Of a DNA stretch of 64,000 nt, positions 1 through 11,405 are shown piece after piece. The notes beneath the pieces are model-generated. The model searched no databases and was not told the DNA's origin. It saw only the letters and a list, made by a program, of their open reading frames with translations. The position numbers were made by a program, and so were the translations under genes. The stretch covers positions 124,001 through 188,000 of the forward strand of contig NC_089178.1 of the NCBI RefSeq assembly GCF_947507565.1, written 5' to 3'. This stretch comes from Oscarella lobularis (taxonomy: Eukaryota; Porifera; Homoscleromorpha; Homosclerophorida; Oscarellidae). Position 1 is the stretch's first letter; each line of letters opens with the position of its first letter.

Positions 1-31
1 TGTAGACGACAATCAGCGTCAGACGGCTAAC

Positions 32-53
32 CCACGGATACCAGTATCCGTGG
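32..53. other. Perfect 10-bp stem hairpin just past the gene A stop
   Basis: CCACGGATAC-CA-GTATCCGTGG, flanked by GCTAA on both sides (27-31 region and 57-61 region). The homologous place next to gene B (about 5833-5850) has none of it, so it is an insertion. It could be a tiny foldback element; too short to call. Confidence 0.5.
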
Positions 54-66
54 CTCCGCTAAACAG

Positions 67-3000
67 TTAGTCGTGACAAAACACAGGTATGCCTTTCATC
101 TCTTCCAGTTGTTTTCGGATAGCCATCACCGTAGAATACGACTTCAGAACAGTCTGGTCTCCAATATCTTCCCCGCCGTCATATCCAAAATGCTAAACAA
201 GAAAAATCATTACCAGAAGAAGCGGTAGCAAAATACGTAATAAATAAAACTTACGTTACAGACTCGAACGACGAGATCGCGCACTTTTTCAGCTCCTTCC
301 TTCTCGGCGTAGCCATCGTACATTTCGTACAACGAATCGCAAAGTTTGTCGATGAAAGCTTTGAACGGTTTTTGGAAAGAGGCAACAGTCGCGTTGTCTA
401 TCTCGTTCAAAACATTTCGCAATCCCCTCGAATTCTGATCGACGAGAATGTCGCGACTATTCTGCTGGAACTTGTCAACATCTAGATAAGAGAACATTTA
501 ATGAGGACAGTCCTACATCAAAGGTACGTGTATCTTCGCACTGTCGCACAATTGCCGAGCCCGTTTCAAGTCATTGTCCATATCTGCAAAAACACATTTA
601 TGACGCAAAACAGAAATTGTTGCATGTGAGCCCTACTTTTGATCTTTACTTGAACGACTCGCTCGACTTCAGCCGACGACACTCGGTTCACCTCTCGAGC
701 CTTTCGCTGTTGAGACGAATCAATTTCTCCCAATAGTTCGTCGGATTCCTCCTCTTTCTTCTTCAAATCGACTTCTCGATCTCTCATGTCTTGCTCTATT
801 TCCTTTCCTTGCCTCTCGGCGTCGTCGATAAACGAGCAGTTTCCCATCTTAGACGTTTGAGACGAATACGGCCTAACTTCCTGAGAAAGACCTTCGTGCA
901 CCGACTCCAAGGCGGAAACGACGTTGCTGAGGAAATCAAATCGTTGCTTGAAGAAAACACATCGATCTGCATCGGTCTCTACATAGCACACGAATATGTG
1001 ATTAGATTAATTAGAATGCCATCCTCCCTGTGTACCTGGAGTAGAATCAATAAACGATATTTTGTCGGAATCAAACTTTTGCTCTCCCACTTCGATGTGA
1101 GGTCTCGCTTTTTCTTCCTGCTTGATGAGATTCTCGAGTCCTTCTCTCGCTTCGCGTTCCTCATCGCTTTCGTCGTCGTCGTCGTCGTCATCGCCGTCAT
1201 CGCCGTCCAGATCGAATGGAATAGATACAGTTGGCGGCGCGACCGTCAACGACAATTCAAATTCGGATTCGTCAAAGACATCTTTTTTGACGCGTCTGAC
1301 ATTCGGTGCGTACGAACCCGGCAAGTAAGGATCGACGAGCCGTTCAACGTAGCCTGGAAAAGCGGCCTTCAAACTCGCCTCGACGTCGCGACGACGACGA
1401 CCCGTAATGCCCTTCCATATTCTATCGGCGAGATCTTTTGCCATGTTAAGAGGCGATCCGAGTCGAAGACTAAACGAAATTTTCTTATAGGAACCCCTTA
1501 GGAACGACACTTCGATGCCGCCTCCAAAACTTCCGCCCTTCACCGAGTGAATAGCGACGTCGAAATAGATCTTTCGAATGCGAATCAAACCCGTCAGAGC
1601 GTTTCGGGCAATCCAGTTCGCCGCGGCGAAGCCGATTCTCACTGCCTTTTTGACAACCTCGAGCGCGGCTTTGGCCGCGTAGAAGGGTGTCCTGGCGACG
1701 GCGACGGCCTTTTTTGCAATCTCCAGAGCAACGTTGGCGGCGGCACGAAGGCCCTTGCAAGCGAGATTGCCGGCGACGCAAAGTGGTTGGGGGATTCTTG
1801 AGCAGCAGCCATTCCAACCGGGGCATCCGATGCAGCCTCCCCACACTCTCTTGCAACAACCGTTCCACTTCGGACAACCGATGCACGCTGTAGAAACAAA
1901 ACAAAGAGAAAAAACGAATCAAATCGACGATATGTGGAACTCGAGGGAATGCTCACTTGAGGGGCACCGGCGAATTCTGCATAGACTATCCACATTCCTC
2001 TGTGCCCTTTGTAATTTTGCGTCGGTGTCCTTCAATGAAGCTAGAGCTCTGTCGATTTTAGCCTGGGCTGCGGAAATCTTCCTCTTCGCCGCGTCGGCAC
2101 CCTTCTTTATGATACCGATCACTTTATTGACCAAGTCTTTTAGCGTCGAAAGTTCGCCGTAGACTTTGAACGATGCCGTCTTGAGAGAACCGTACGAGGC
2201 GTGAACCTTCAAATAGGCTGGAAATAGGTAAAAGACGGTGCGAATTTCCATGATGTATTCCTTCTCGTTGATCTTCAGCGTGGCGCCCATCCTCAAGGAG
2301 CCAAACAGTTCGACGTAACCGCTAGCGTCGATCGACACTTTAGGAGGGATCAGACTGATGTCGGCCTTCAGATAAGGACCGCGCCATTTCCTATCCGGAT
2401 GCGCGTACATCTTGAACAAGCCACCGGCGAGATTGAGAGGAGTCATGTCCAAGTCGATTTTCAAGAATTTGGCTGGATTTACGTGGATGTCGGCATTCAC
2501 TCGGAATCCGAGAAAGTTGATGCCGCCTTTAACTTTTATTCCCGCCGGTATGACACGGCCGGGAACTCTTTTCTCAAAGACGGCGTACGACACTTCCAGT
2601 CCGTTGATGAAGCCCATTTCGCGAAGAGGCCTAGGTAGATTGCATCGAATTCCGAAAGCGTTCATCACCGAATAAATCGTCACTTTGTTTATCGAACCGT
2701 AGAAGTAGTTCTTTTTCGGATCGGTCGTGTCGACGCCGACGTACGTCGCTCCCTTCAGCTGTCTGCCGGGAATACCAATGTGAACTTCGCCGCCAACTTC
2801 GAACGCTGTCGGCGAGACGCCCGGAACGAATTTGATGGAAAAGAGAAGATTGCCGACGGTCAACCAAGGAATTCCGAACGCCTGTCTCCACAAGCCTTCC
2901 ATCGACATCAACGCTTGCAATTCGCCGGTAGGCATTGCAGAGAAGGCGCCCTTGAAGAGAAGACGCGGATTGTGAACGAGCAGTTCGCACACGATGCCCA

Positions 3001-5140
3001 CGGACGGAGCCGACGTCGTCGAGATGGCAAGTTCGAGTCCCGCCGATAGAATGGTCATCGCACTGCCCAGTTTGATGTTACTCAGACCGGCTGTCACGGT
3101 GAATTCGTTCAAGCTGGCGATGCGCCCTTTCAATTGAAGACTCGAGCCGCCGAGAACGGGTTCGAGGAATTTGCAGATTGGATCGTTGCCACACGCGGGA
3201 AGTTTGAAGACGCCGGCTAATGTCAGACCCTTTTTCACTTCGCCCAACTGCGTCAGCGTCGGACCTTCGAACGTCGTACCCGGAAAATCGGCCGATGCGA
3301 TGATTACGGCCAATTTCATTCCATCGTCGAACACTTTGACGCCGGGAATCGATTTTCCAGTCAGTTTTTTCAGAATGTCGGCGAAACCCGTGTTGGCGAA
3401 GTCGAATCCGACCGCCGCCGCCGGTTGACCGTTCACGTTCTTCGATACAAAATAGCACATCGGACCGCCAAAGCCTGCTATCTGAGGCTGTCCGGATAGA
3501 TGCAATTCCTGCGTTTTTGCTACTTCGCCGATTGGAATTTGGACGGATGGGTTCACGATCTTGAATTCACTAAGAAAACCGATATTGAGGCCGTTGGGAA
3601 AGAACTTGGCGCCGGCTTTGGCAAGGAGTTCGCCGACGTTGAGCTCTTTTCCGCTTCCCTTCAAAATGTAGCCCTTGTTGTCGTCTTGAGGAAAGATTCC
3701 CACTTCGAACGACGCCGATCCAATTGCCCATTGACCCTGGAGATCGACCTTGAGATTCCTGGGAGATTTCAGCGTCACGTTGACATTCATTGACGGATTG
3801 TTGATGGACAAGAAGTTGGGAAGAATTTCGAGCTTATCGCCCCAGTCTACAGTCACTGTAAGTTGGAATTTCTTCACGTCGAAATTCACGCCGCTAACGT
3901 CGGCATTGAGAAGGCCGTCGATGATGCTGCGAGCGCTGCGTCGGCCGCGAAGCGAATTGATCAGTGGCAAATTGTTGAAGTCCAAGTTGAGAGCGCGCAT
4001 GATATTGGGAAGAGTGAATATGCGGCTGTCGTCAATTCGTTCCATGGTGACTCCCATACTAGGATCGATACGGATGAGACACTTCGCTGGATCGACGTCG
4101 GCGAGGATCTTGACTTCGGAGACAATAGAAACGCCTTCTGGGAAGGGTTCAGTGTCTTTCAATATGCCATCCATGCACTCGGGCAATAAATTGGGCTCGA
4201 CGTCACTCGTCGAAATGAGAAAACCCGTATTCAACACGGTGACGCCTCCGAGTATCGGAACCGACGATATATCCAAACCGGATACTTTTTTGATGAGACT
4301 TGAGAGTCGAACTGAAGGGAACGTGACCGCCATTGTCGCAACGGTTTTCTTTCCCCCCGCATAACTGTGGAAAAGCGCGTGAAGGCGGTATCCACCCCAG
4401 CCCGCGATGCTCGGCGAGCCAGTGAAGCAGAACGCCGTGTCGTCCGTAGCAGAGTCGTAGAATCCCGTCACTTCGACGCCGGAGATGGAAACCTTATTGA
4501 AACCCGCTCGTTTGAGCGCCGCTTCGGCCGATCCGGCGGGAAGAAGTCGTTCGCCGAGCGCCGCAGCAATAGCCGAGACGTCGACTTTGCCGCCCGTCGG
4601 CGATCCCTTGATCAAGTACTTGCTCCCGTCTTTCTTCAACGACGTCGAGATGCTCGCCGAACCGAGTTTCCAATCGCCGCTTGCAAAGAGATTCTTTAGC
4701 GTCACGCGACCAGCGCTGCTTTTTCCCACGATCACGTCTACCTGCACTTGAGCGATACTGAAATACTCGGGAATGATTTCGAGGCTCGGATAGGGGCGCG
4801 TTTTGACGGACAACTGCCACGGTTCGTTGAAGTTGAGTACTATTTCCGAGATGTCGATTCGCTCTTCGCCGTCAAGGAACTTGACGCCGGTGTCGGGGAG
4901 GAGATCGGTGAGCGACGAAGAGCTCTCTTCGGCTACTTTGAGCGTGAGTACGTTGTTGACGTAGGTGATTTGGAGTCCAGACGCGTCCATCGTCTCGCAG
5001 AAGTTCGTCCATTGGGGAACGAGACTTCGGATCTTTGCGACGAGGCCGCCTTCTTGGCAAAGAGACGCAGCGTCGAATTCGACAGCAGATAGGCCGGCTA
5101 TGCAAACGGCGACGACGACGAGAAAGATTTGGGCCCTCAT
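67..5140 (-). CDS. Family gene A: large secreted Cys-module protein, intact, 1590 aa
   Basis: Not recognised. Six exons on the minus strand: 5140-1957, 1887-1036, 978-637, 583-542, 481-255, 192-67. All junctions are GT-AG, phases are 1,1,1,1,0, and the summed length is divisible by three. It starts with a signal peptide (MRAQIFLVVVAVCIAGLSA). Exon 1 (about 1060 residues) has three diverged beta-rich repeats and ends in a helical stretch rich in Ala, Lys and Asp. It also has a basic RGRRSARS site near residue 400, seen only in A and B. Exon 2 opens with two C-x-G-C-P-x-W-x-x-C-C modules, then an Ala-rich helix, an ITGRRRRD furin-type site and a long poly-Asp/Glu run. Exons 3-6 are helical with few cysteines. 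The start was chosen because the first Met gives the signal peptide and a TATA box lies about 53 bp upstream. Probably an extracellular structural or adhesive protein; that is an inference from the signal peptide, cysteines and repeats. Confidence 0.85.
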
Positions 5141-5847
5141 CGTGTTTGATCAACACCAATTCGGGAGTGAGCGAATGAAGTCGTGTTGATCGTATATAAG
5201 CTTCACCGAACGTCTTCCCTAAATTAGTACAGACGTGCCGCCGAAGGGTGTAGGTTCTCCCCTTTCTTCGTTCCCAGCGTCATCCCGCCCAAGAAAGGTA
5301 TAATCTTTGTGTTTCTTTGTCACCCTTCCCGTTTTTCGATAGTAAAAGAAGTACCCAAGAACAACATCTCAGAGATAGGTGAGGGAGAAAACGCCCGTGA
5401 TTGTGCGTTCGCAGCCTTTTCTGTCCATGTTCTCTGACCATGTGACTTTAGCCTTCTTTCCGGCACAGAAACAGCGCACCAATAGCGAAAATCAGCGCCA
5501 GACATATCATGAAGGCTAACTTACACAGTGAGTCATGACAAAACAGGCTAACTTACACAGTTAGTCGTGACAAAACCGAGGTAGACTATATTTAGTCCGA
5601 CGTGTCACCGGAGTCCTCACCCCCTATCGTTCTCAACGTCATCCCATTCAAGAACACCTCAGAGATCGGTCCAAGGTCAAAGGAAAGCGAGCACAGGATA
5701 CGCTCAGGCCATACGCTCATCGGATTGTGTTGGCCTTCTCTGATCATGTGACTCTAGCGTGCTTTTTGGCCCAGGGCAAACAGCGACCGCAATACATGTG
5801 GATAAAAATGTAGACAAAAATCAGCGTCAGATGGCTAACTTACACAG
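5141..5847. repeat. A/B spacer made of two diverged copies of a roughly 370-bp unit
   Basis: No gene is supported here. The left part (about 5205-5540) and the right part (about 5575-5860) align in order. Both have an ACGTG-rich block near 5232 and 5598, then GTTCCCAGCGTCATCCC near 5269 against GTTCTCAACGTCATCCC near 5630, then an ATGTGACTxTAGC block near 5439 and 5744, then the terminal motif GGCTAACTTACACAG. That motif is the 3' flank of the A/B genes and occurs at about 5515, 5539 and 5833. The spacer therefore contains relics of earlier gene 3' ends, as expected after unequal crossing-over. Confidence 0.6.
5193..5198 (-). promoter_or_regulatory. TATA box of gene A
   Basis: TATATA (CTTATATAC on the coding strand) lies about 53 bp upstream of the gene A start codon, implying a 5' UTR of roughly 25 nt. 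The same place in D and F has AGATAAG (35561-35567; 46831-46837 and 46841-46847, plus-strand reading). In E it has GTGTAAG. These may be degenerate TATA elements or GATA-factor sites. Confidence 0.5.
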
Positions 5848-8800
5848 TTAGCCGTGACAAAACACGGGTATGCCTTTCATCTCTTCCAGTTGTTTTCGGA
5901 TAGCCACCACTGTAGAATACGACTTCAGAACAGTCTGGTCTCCAATATCTTCTCCACCGTCATATCCAAAATTCTAAAAAAAAAGAAAAATTATTAATTA
6001 ACAGAAGCAGCATCAGCAGAGTACGTAATGAAACTTACTTTACAGACTCGAACGACAAGATCGCGCACTTTTTCAGCTCCTTCCTTCTCGGCGTAGCCAT
6101 CGTACATTTCGTACAACGAATCGCAAAGTTTGTCAATGAACGCCTTGAACGGTTTTTGGAAAGTGGCAACAGTCGCGTTGTCTATCTCGTTCAAAACATT
6201 TCGCAATCCCCTCGAATTTTGATCGACGAGAACGTCGCGACTATTCTGCTGGAACTTGTCAACATCTAGACAAGAGAACATTTAATGGAGAAAGTCCTAC
6301 ATGGAAGGTACGTGTATCTTCGTACTGTCGCACAATTGCCGAGCCCGTTTCAAGTCATTGTCCATATCTGAAAAAATACATTTGTGACGCAAAACAGAAT
6401 TACTGCATGTAAGTCCTACTTTTGATCTTTACTTGAACGACTCGCTCGACTTTCGCCGACGACACTCGGTTCGCTTCTCGGGTCTTTCGCTGTTGAGACG
6501 GATTGATTTCTCCCAATAGTTCGTCGGATTCCTCCTCTTTCTTCTTCAAATCGGCTTCTCGATCTCTCATGTCATTCTCCATTTCCTTTCCTTGCCTCTC
6601 GGCGTCGTCGATAAACGAGCACTGTCCCATCTTAGACTTCTGAGACGAATACGGTCTAATTTCCTGAGCAAGACCCTTATGCACCGACTCCAAGGCGGAA
6701 ACGACGTTGCTGAGAAAATCAAATCGTTGCTTGAAGAAAACGCATCGATCTGCATCGGTCTCTACATAGCACACGAATATGTGATTAGATTAATTAGAAT
6801 GCCATCCTCCCTGTACCTGGAGTAGAATCAATAAACGATATCTTCTCTGGATCAAACTTTTTCTCTCCCACTTCGATGTGAGGTCTCGCTTTTTCTTCCT
6901 GCTTGATGAGATTCTCGAGTCCTTCTCTCGCTTCGCGTTCCTCATCGCTTTCGTCGTCGTCATCGTCGTCTACGTCGTCGCCGTCCAGATCAAATGGAAT
7001 AGATACAGTTGGCGGCGCGTCCGTCAACGGCAATTCAGATTCGGATTCGTCAAAGACATCTTTTTCGACGCGTCTCACTTTCGGTGCGTACGAACCCGGC
7101 GAGTATGGATCGACGAGCCGTTCGACGTAGCCTGGAAAAGCGGCCTTCAAACTCGCCTCGACGTCGCGACGACGACGACCCGTAATGCCCTTGAATGCTC
7201 TATCGGCGAGATCTTTTACCATTTCGAGAGGCGATCCGAGTCGAAGACTAAACGAAAACTTCTGATAAGGACGTTTTAGGAACGACACTTCGATGCCGCC
7301 TCCAAAACGTCCGCCCTTCACCGAGTGAATAGCGACGTCGAAATAGATCTTTCGTATGTGAATCAATCCCGTCAGAGCGTTACGGATAATCCAGTTCGCC
7401 GCGGCAGCGCCGACTTTCACTGTCACTTTGACACCCTCGAGAAAGGCATTGGCCACGTGGAAGGGTGCTTTGGCGACTTCGAGGGCCTTTTCCGCGACCC
7501 ACAAAGCGGCGTAAGCGATGCCGCGAAGGCCCTTGCAAGCGAGATTGCCGGCGGCGCAAATTGGATCAGTGATTCGCGTGCAGCAGCTATTCCAACCGGG
7601 GCACCCGCAGCAAGCTCCCCACGCTCTCCAGCAACAACCATTCCACGACGGACAACCGATGCACGCTAAAGAAAAAACGAATTAAATCGACGATATGCGG
7701 AACTCGAGGCGACGCTTACGTCTAGAGCACGTGCGGATGCTGCATAGACTATTCACTTTGTTCTGTGCACTTCGTAATTTCCTCTGGGCGTCGTCTAATG
7801 GAGCTCGAGCCCTGTTGACTTTATTCTGGGCTTCGGAAATCTTCCTCGTCGCCCCGTCGGCACCCCTCTTTATGATACCGGTCACTTTATCGACCAAGTC
7901 TTTTAGCCACTGCATAGAAAGTTCTCCATAGACGGCGAACGATGCCGTCCTGAGAGAACCGTAAGAGGCGTGAACCCTCAAATAGGCTGGGAATAGGAAA
8001 AAGACGGTGCGAATTTCCATAATGTATTCCCTCTCGTTGATCTTCAGAGTGGCGCCCAGCTTCAAGAAGCCAAACAGTTCAACGTAACCGGAGGCGTGGA
8101 TGATCGCTTTGGGAGGATTGGCGCTGATGTCGGCCTTCATGAAAGGACCGCGCGATTTCTGATCCGGATGGGCGTACATCTTGAACATGCCGCCGGCGAG
8201 ATTGAGAGGACTCATATCCAAGTCGATTTTTATGAATTTAGAGGGATTGACGTGAATGTCGGCGTTGATTCTAAAGCCGAAAATACTCACGCCGCCCTTC
8301 AGCTTCATTCCCGCCGGTACGACGCGTCCGCCGGGAAGTTTCTTCTCGAACACGGCGTACGATACTTCGAGCCCGTTAACGAATCCCATCTCGCGAAGTG
8401 GCTTCGGCAGAGTGCATCGAATTCCGAAAGCGTTCATCACCGAACCAATGGTCACTTTGTTTATCCACATGTAGAAGTAGTTGTTCTTCGGATTCGTCAC
8501 ATCGATGCCGACGTACGCCGCTCCCTTCAGCTGTCTACCGGGAATACCGATGTGAATTTCGCCGCCAATCTGGAACGCCGTCGGTGCCACGCCCGGATAG
8601 AATTTGATTGAAAACAGCAAATTACCTACGGTCAACCAATCAAGTCCGAACGCCCGTTTCCACAAGCCGTCCATCGTCATCTCTGCTTCCAATTCGCCTG
8701 ACGGAATAGCACGGAAAGCGCCCGAAAAGACAAGACTCGGATTGTCGATGCGCAGCCGGCACACGACGCCCACGGACGGAGCCGACGACGTCGAGATGGC

Positions 8801-10891
8801 AAGTTCGAGTCCCACCGTTTCCAAGGTCATTCCGTTGCCAAGTTTCATGTTATCAAGACCGGCCGAAACGGTGAATTCGTTCACGCTGGCGATGCTCGCC
8901 TCCAATTTAAGACTCGAGCCGCCGAGAACGGGTTCGAGGAATTTGCAGATCGGATCGTCGCCGCACGCGGGAAGTTCGAAGACGCCGGCTAATGTCAGAC
9001 CCTTCTTCACTTCGCCCAATTTCGTTAGCGTCGGACCTTCGAACGTCGTGTCCGGAAAATCGGCCGATGCGATGATCACGCCCAATTTCATTCCCTCGTC
9101 GAACATTTTGACGCCGGCGATCGATTTTCCCGTAATTTTTTTCAGAATGCCGGCGAAACCCGTGTTGGCGAAGTCGAATCCGACCGCCGCCGCCGGTTGA
9201 CCGTTCACCTTCTTCGATACAAAATAGCACATCGGTCCGCCGAAGTCCGCTATGCGAGGCTGTCCGGATAGACGCAATTCCTGCGTTTTTGCTACTTCGC
9301 CGAGTGGAATTTTGACGGATGGATGCGCGATATTGAAGTCACGAAGAAAGCCGATGTCGATACCATCCGGAAAGAACTTGGCACCGGCTTTGGAGAGAAT
9401 TTCGCCGACCTTGAGCACTTTTCCGCTGCCCTTCAAAATGTAGCCCTTGTTGTCGTCTTGAGGAAAGATTCCCACTTCGAACGACGCCGATCCAATTGCC
9501 CATTGACCCTGGAAGTCGACTTTGAGATTCCTCGGCGATTTCAGCGTCACATTGATATTCATTGACGGATTGTTGATAGACAAGAAATTGGGAATAACCT
9601 CGAGCTTATCGCCCCAGTCTACGGTCAACGTAAGTTGGAATTTCTTCACGTCGAAATTCACGTTGCTTACGTCAGCATTGAGAAGGTCGTCGATGAGGCT
9701 GCGAGCGCTGCGTCGACGGCGAAGACCCGGCGGCAGAGGCAAATTTTCCAAGTTCAAGTTGAGAGCGCGCATGAGGTTGGGAAGAGTGAATATGCGGCTG
9801 TCGTCGATTCGCTCCATGCTAACACCCAGGGTCGGATTGATTCTGACTAGAAATTTCGCCGGATCGACGTCGTCGAGAATCTTGACTTCAGTGATAATGG
9901 AAACGCCTTCGGGAAAGGGCTCAGTGTCTTTCAATATGCCATCCATACAGTCGGGCAATAAATTGGGCTCGACGTCACTCGTCGAAATGAGAAAACCCGT
10001 ATTCGACACGGTGATGCCTCCGAGTATCGGAACGGAAGAGATATCCAAGCCGGAAACTTTCTTGATGAGAGTCGATAGTCGGATCGAAGGAAACGTCACA
10101 GCTACTGTCGTCACAAATTTCTTTCCTCCGCTGTATCGATGAAAGAGCACGTGCAGACGGAATCGACCCCAGCCCGAGATGGTCGGCGAGCCGGTGAAAC
10201 AGAACGCCAAATCGTCCTCAGTCGCGTCATAATATCCCGTCAATTTCACGTCCTTCAATACAAAATTACCGAAACCCGCCTTTTTGAGCGCGTTTTCGGC
10301 CGATCCGGCGGGAAGAAGTCGTTCCCCGAGTGATTGCGCAAACGATCCGGCGCTGATGTCGCCGCCGCTCGGCGCACCGCTGAACGAGTACGCCTTGCCG
10401 TCTTTCGTAAACGTCGTCGCAACGCTAGCGTCGCCGACCTTCCAAGTGCCGCTCACGTCGAGATTCTGCACGATCACGCGACCGTTCCTCCCTTTTCCCA
10501 CGGTGATGCTAACGGCCACGTCGGCGACGCTGAGGAATCCGTCGACGATTTCCAATTCCGGATAGGGCCGAGTTTTCACCGTCAACGACCACGATTTGCT
10601 GAAATTGAATTTCAATAGCGAAATATCGATTCTTTTATCGCCGTCCAAGAACTTGACTCCCGTCTTGGGAAGAAGATCGGAGAGCGACGAAGCGCTCTCC
10701 TCTCCGACTTGAATGGTGAGCACCTTGTTCTCATAGCTCCCTTTGAGGTGAGTACGATCCATCACCTCGCAGAAGCTCGGTATTGCGTTAACTATCTTGG
10801 ACTTGATGTCGCCAGCGGTGCAGAGCGCCACCCCGTCGAATTTGACGGCTGCAGCGCCGACGATGAGAGCGACGAGAAACACTACTCTCAT
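5848..10891 (-). CDS. Family gene B: intact paralogue of A, 1585 aa
   Basis: Not recognised; closest to gene A. Exons 10891-7720, 7665-6817, 6761-6420, 6367-6326, 6265-6039, 5973-5848, with the same phases as A and all GT-AG. Signal peptide MRVVFLVALIVGAAA. Exon 1 has the three beta-rich repeats with recurring VSGLDISSVP and FANTGFAxxLKKxTGKSI motifs. It carries a strong basic site, RRRRSARS, near residue 400. Exon 2 has the two GCPxW-CC modules, the RRRRD site and an acidic DDDDDESDEE tract. Exon 3 is the long form (342 nt) found only in A and B, with a Lys/Glu-rich predicted coiled coil. A CCAAT box (minus strand) lies about 50 bp upstream of the ATG. Intact frame and mostly conservative differences from A suggest a functional gene. 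Confidence 0.85.
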
Positions 10892-11405
10892 TGTTGGATT
10901 AGAGTGCTGCTCTTGGCCTCGCCCAATCTAAATCTCTCACTATTGGCTGTCTCGTAATTAATTTGATGAGAGACGTGTGACTGCTAAATAGTTTAGATTA
11001 TAGAATCGCTGACGGCAGTGGTTCTGAATGTCGAACAGAACAAAGTCCTTTTATTGAGCTCAAAGTCTTCCCAAAAATGGAAAAGGCGACTGTTGTAAAG
11101 TGGAGCGTGGGTAGAGGAGGCGTTGTTCCACCATACGCCTACACATACATAAGGGTGAGGGGTCCTTAACATTCTCTTTATCCTCCGCGAAGATCTGTAG
11201 ACTTTTCTCGACAGCAAATTCATATTTCGGCAACAATAAACGCAGGAACTAGGCTGCTGCAGAGCTGCTGCAGGCTGCTGCAACGTGTTTAGCGCGCGCT
11301 AAACTGAAAAATATGCGCTCATGAGGAGCGCCCATGCAGGAAGCCAGAACTCCATGCGTCACGAACAACAAGAAACATACGTAATAGCAACCAGACAACA
11401 GAAGT
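10892..11405. other. B/C spacer with conserved block and palindrome
   Basis: No gene. It holds a block near 11055-11165 (AAAGTCTTCC-AAAATGGAAAAGGCG, then CGCCTACACA, then GGGGTCCTTAACA) that recurs in the spacers at about 16253, 35800 and 41548. It also holds the palindrome GTTTAGCGCGCGCTAAAC at 11287-11304. The latter lies about 100 bp past the stop of gene C and about 400 bp upstream of gene B. Confidence 0.55.

Noticed and set aside
32..61. Hairpin near gene A as a MITE with GCTAA target duplication
   Set aside because: The empty site in the B flank does not fit a clean duplication (CTTAC is also missing), and the element is too short to classify; kept only as a hairpin.
791..1501. Plus-strand ORFs opposite the six family genes
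   Set aside because: They are shadows of GC-rich coding exons; they recur in each paralogue only because the sense strand is conserved.
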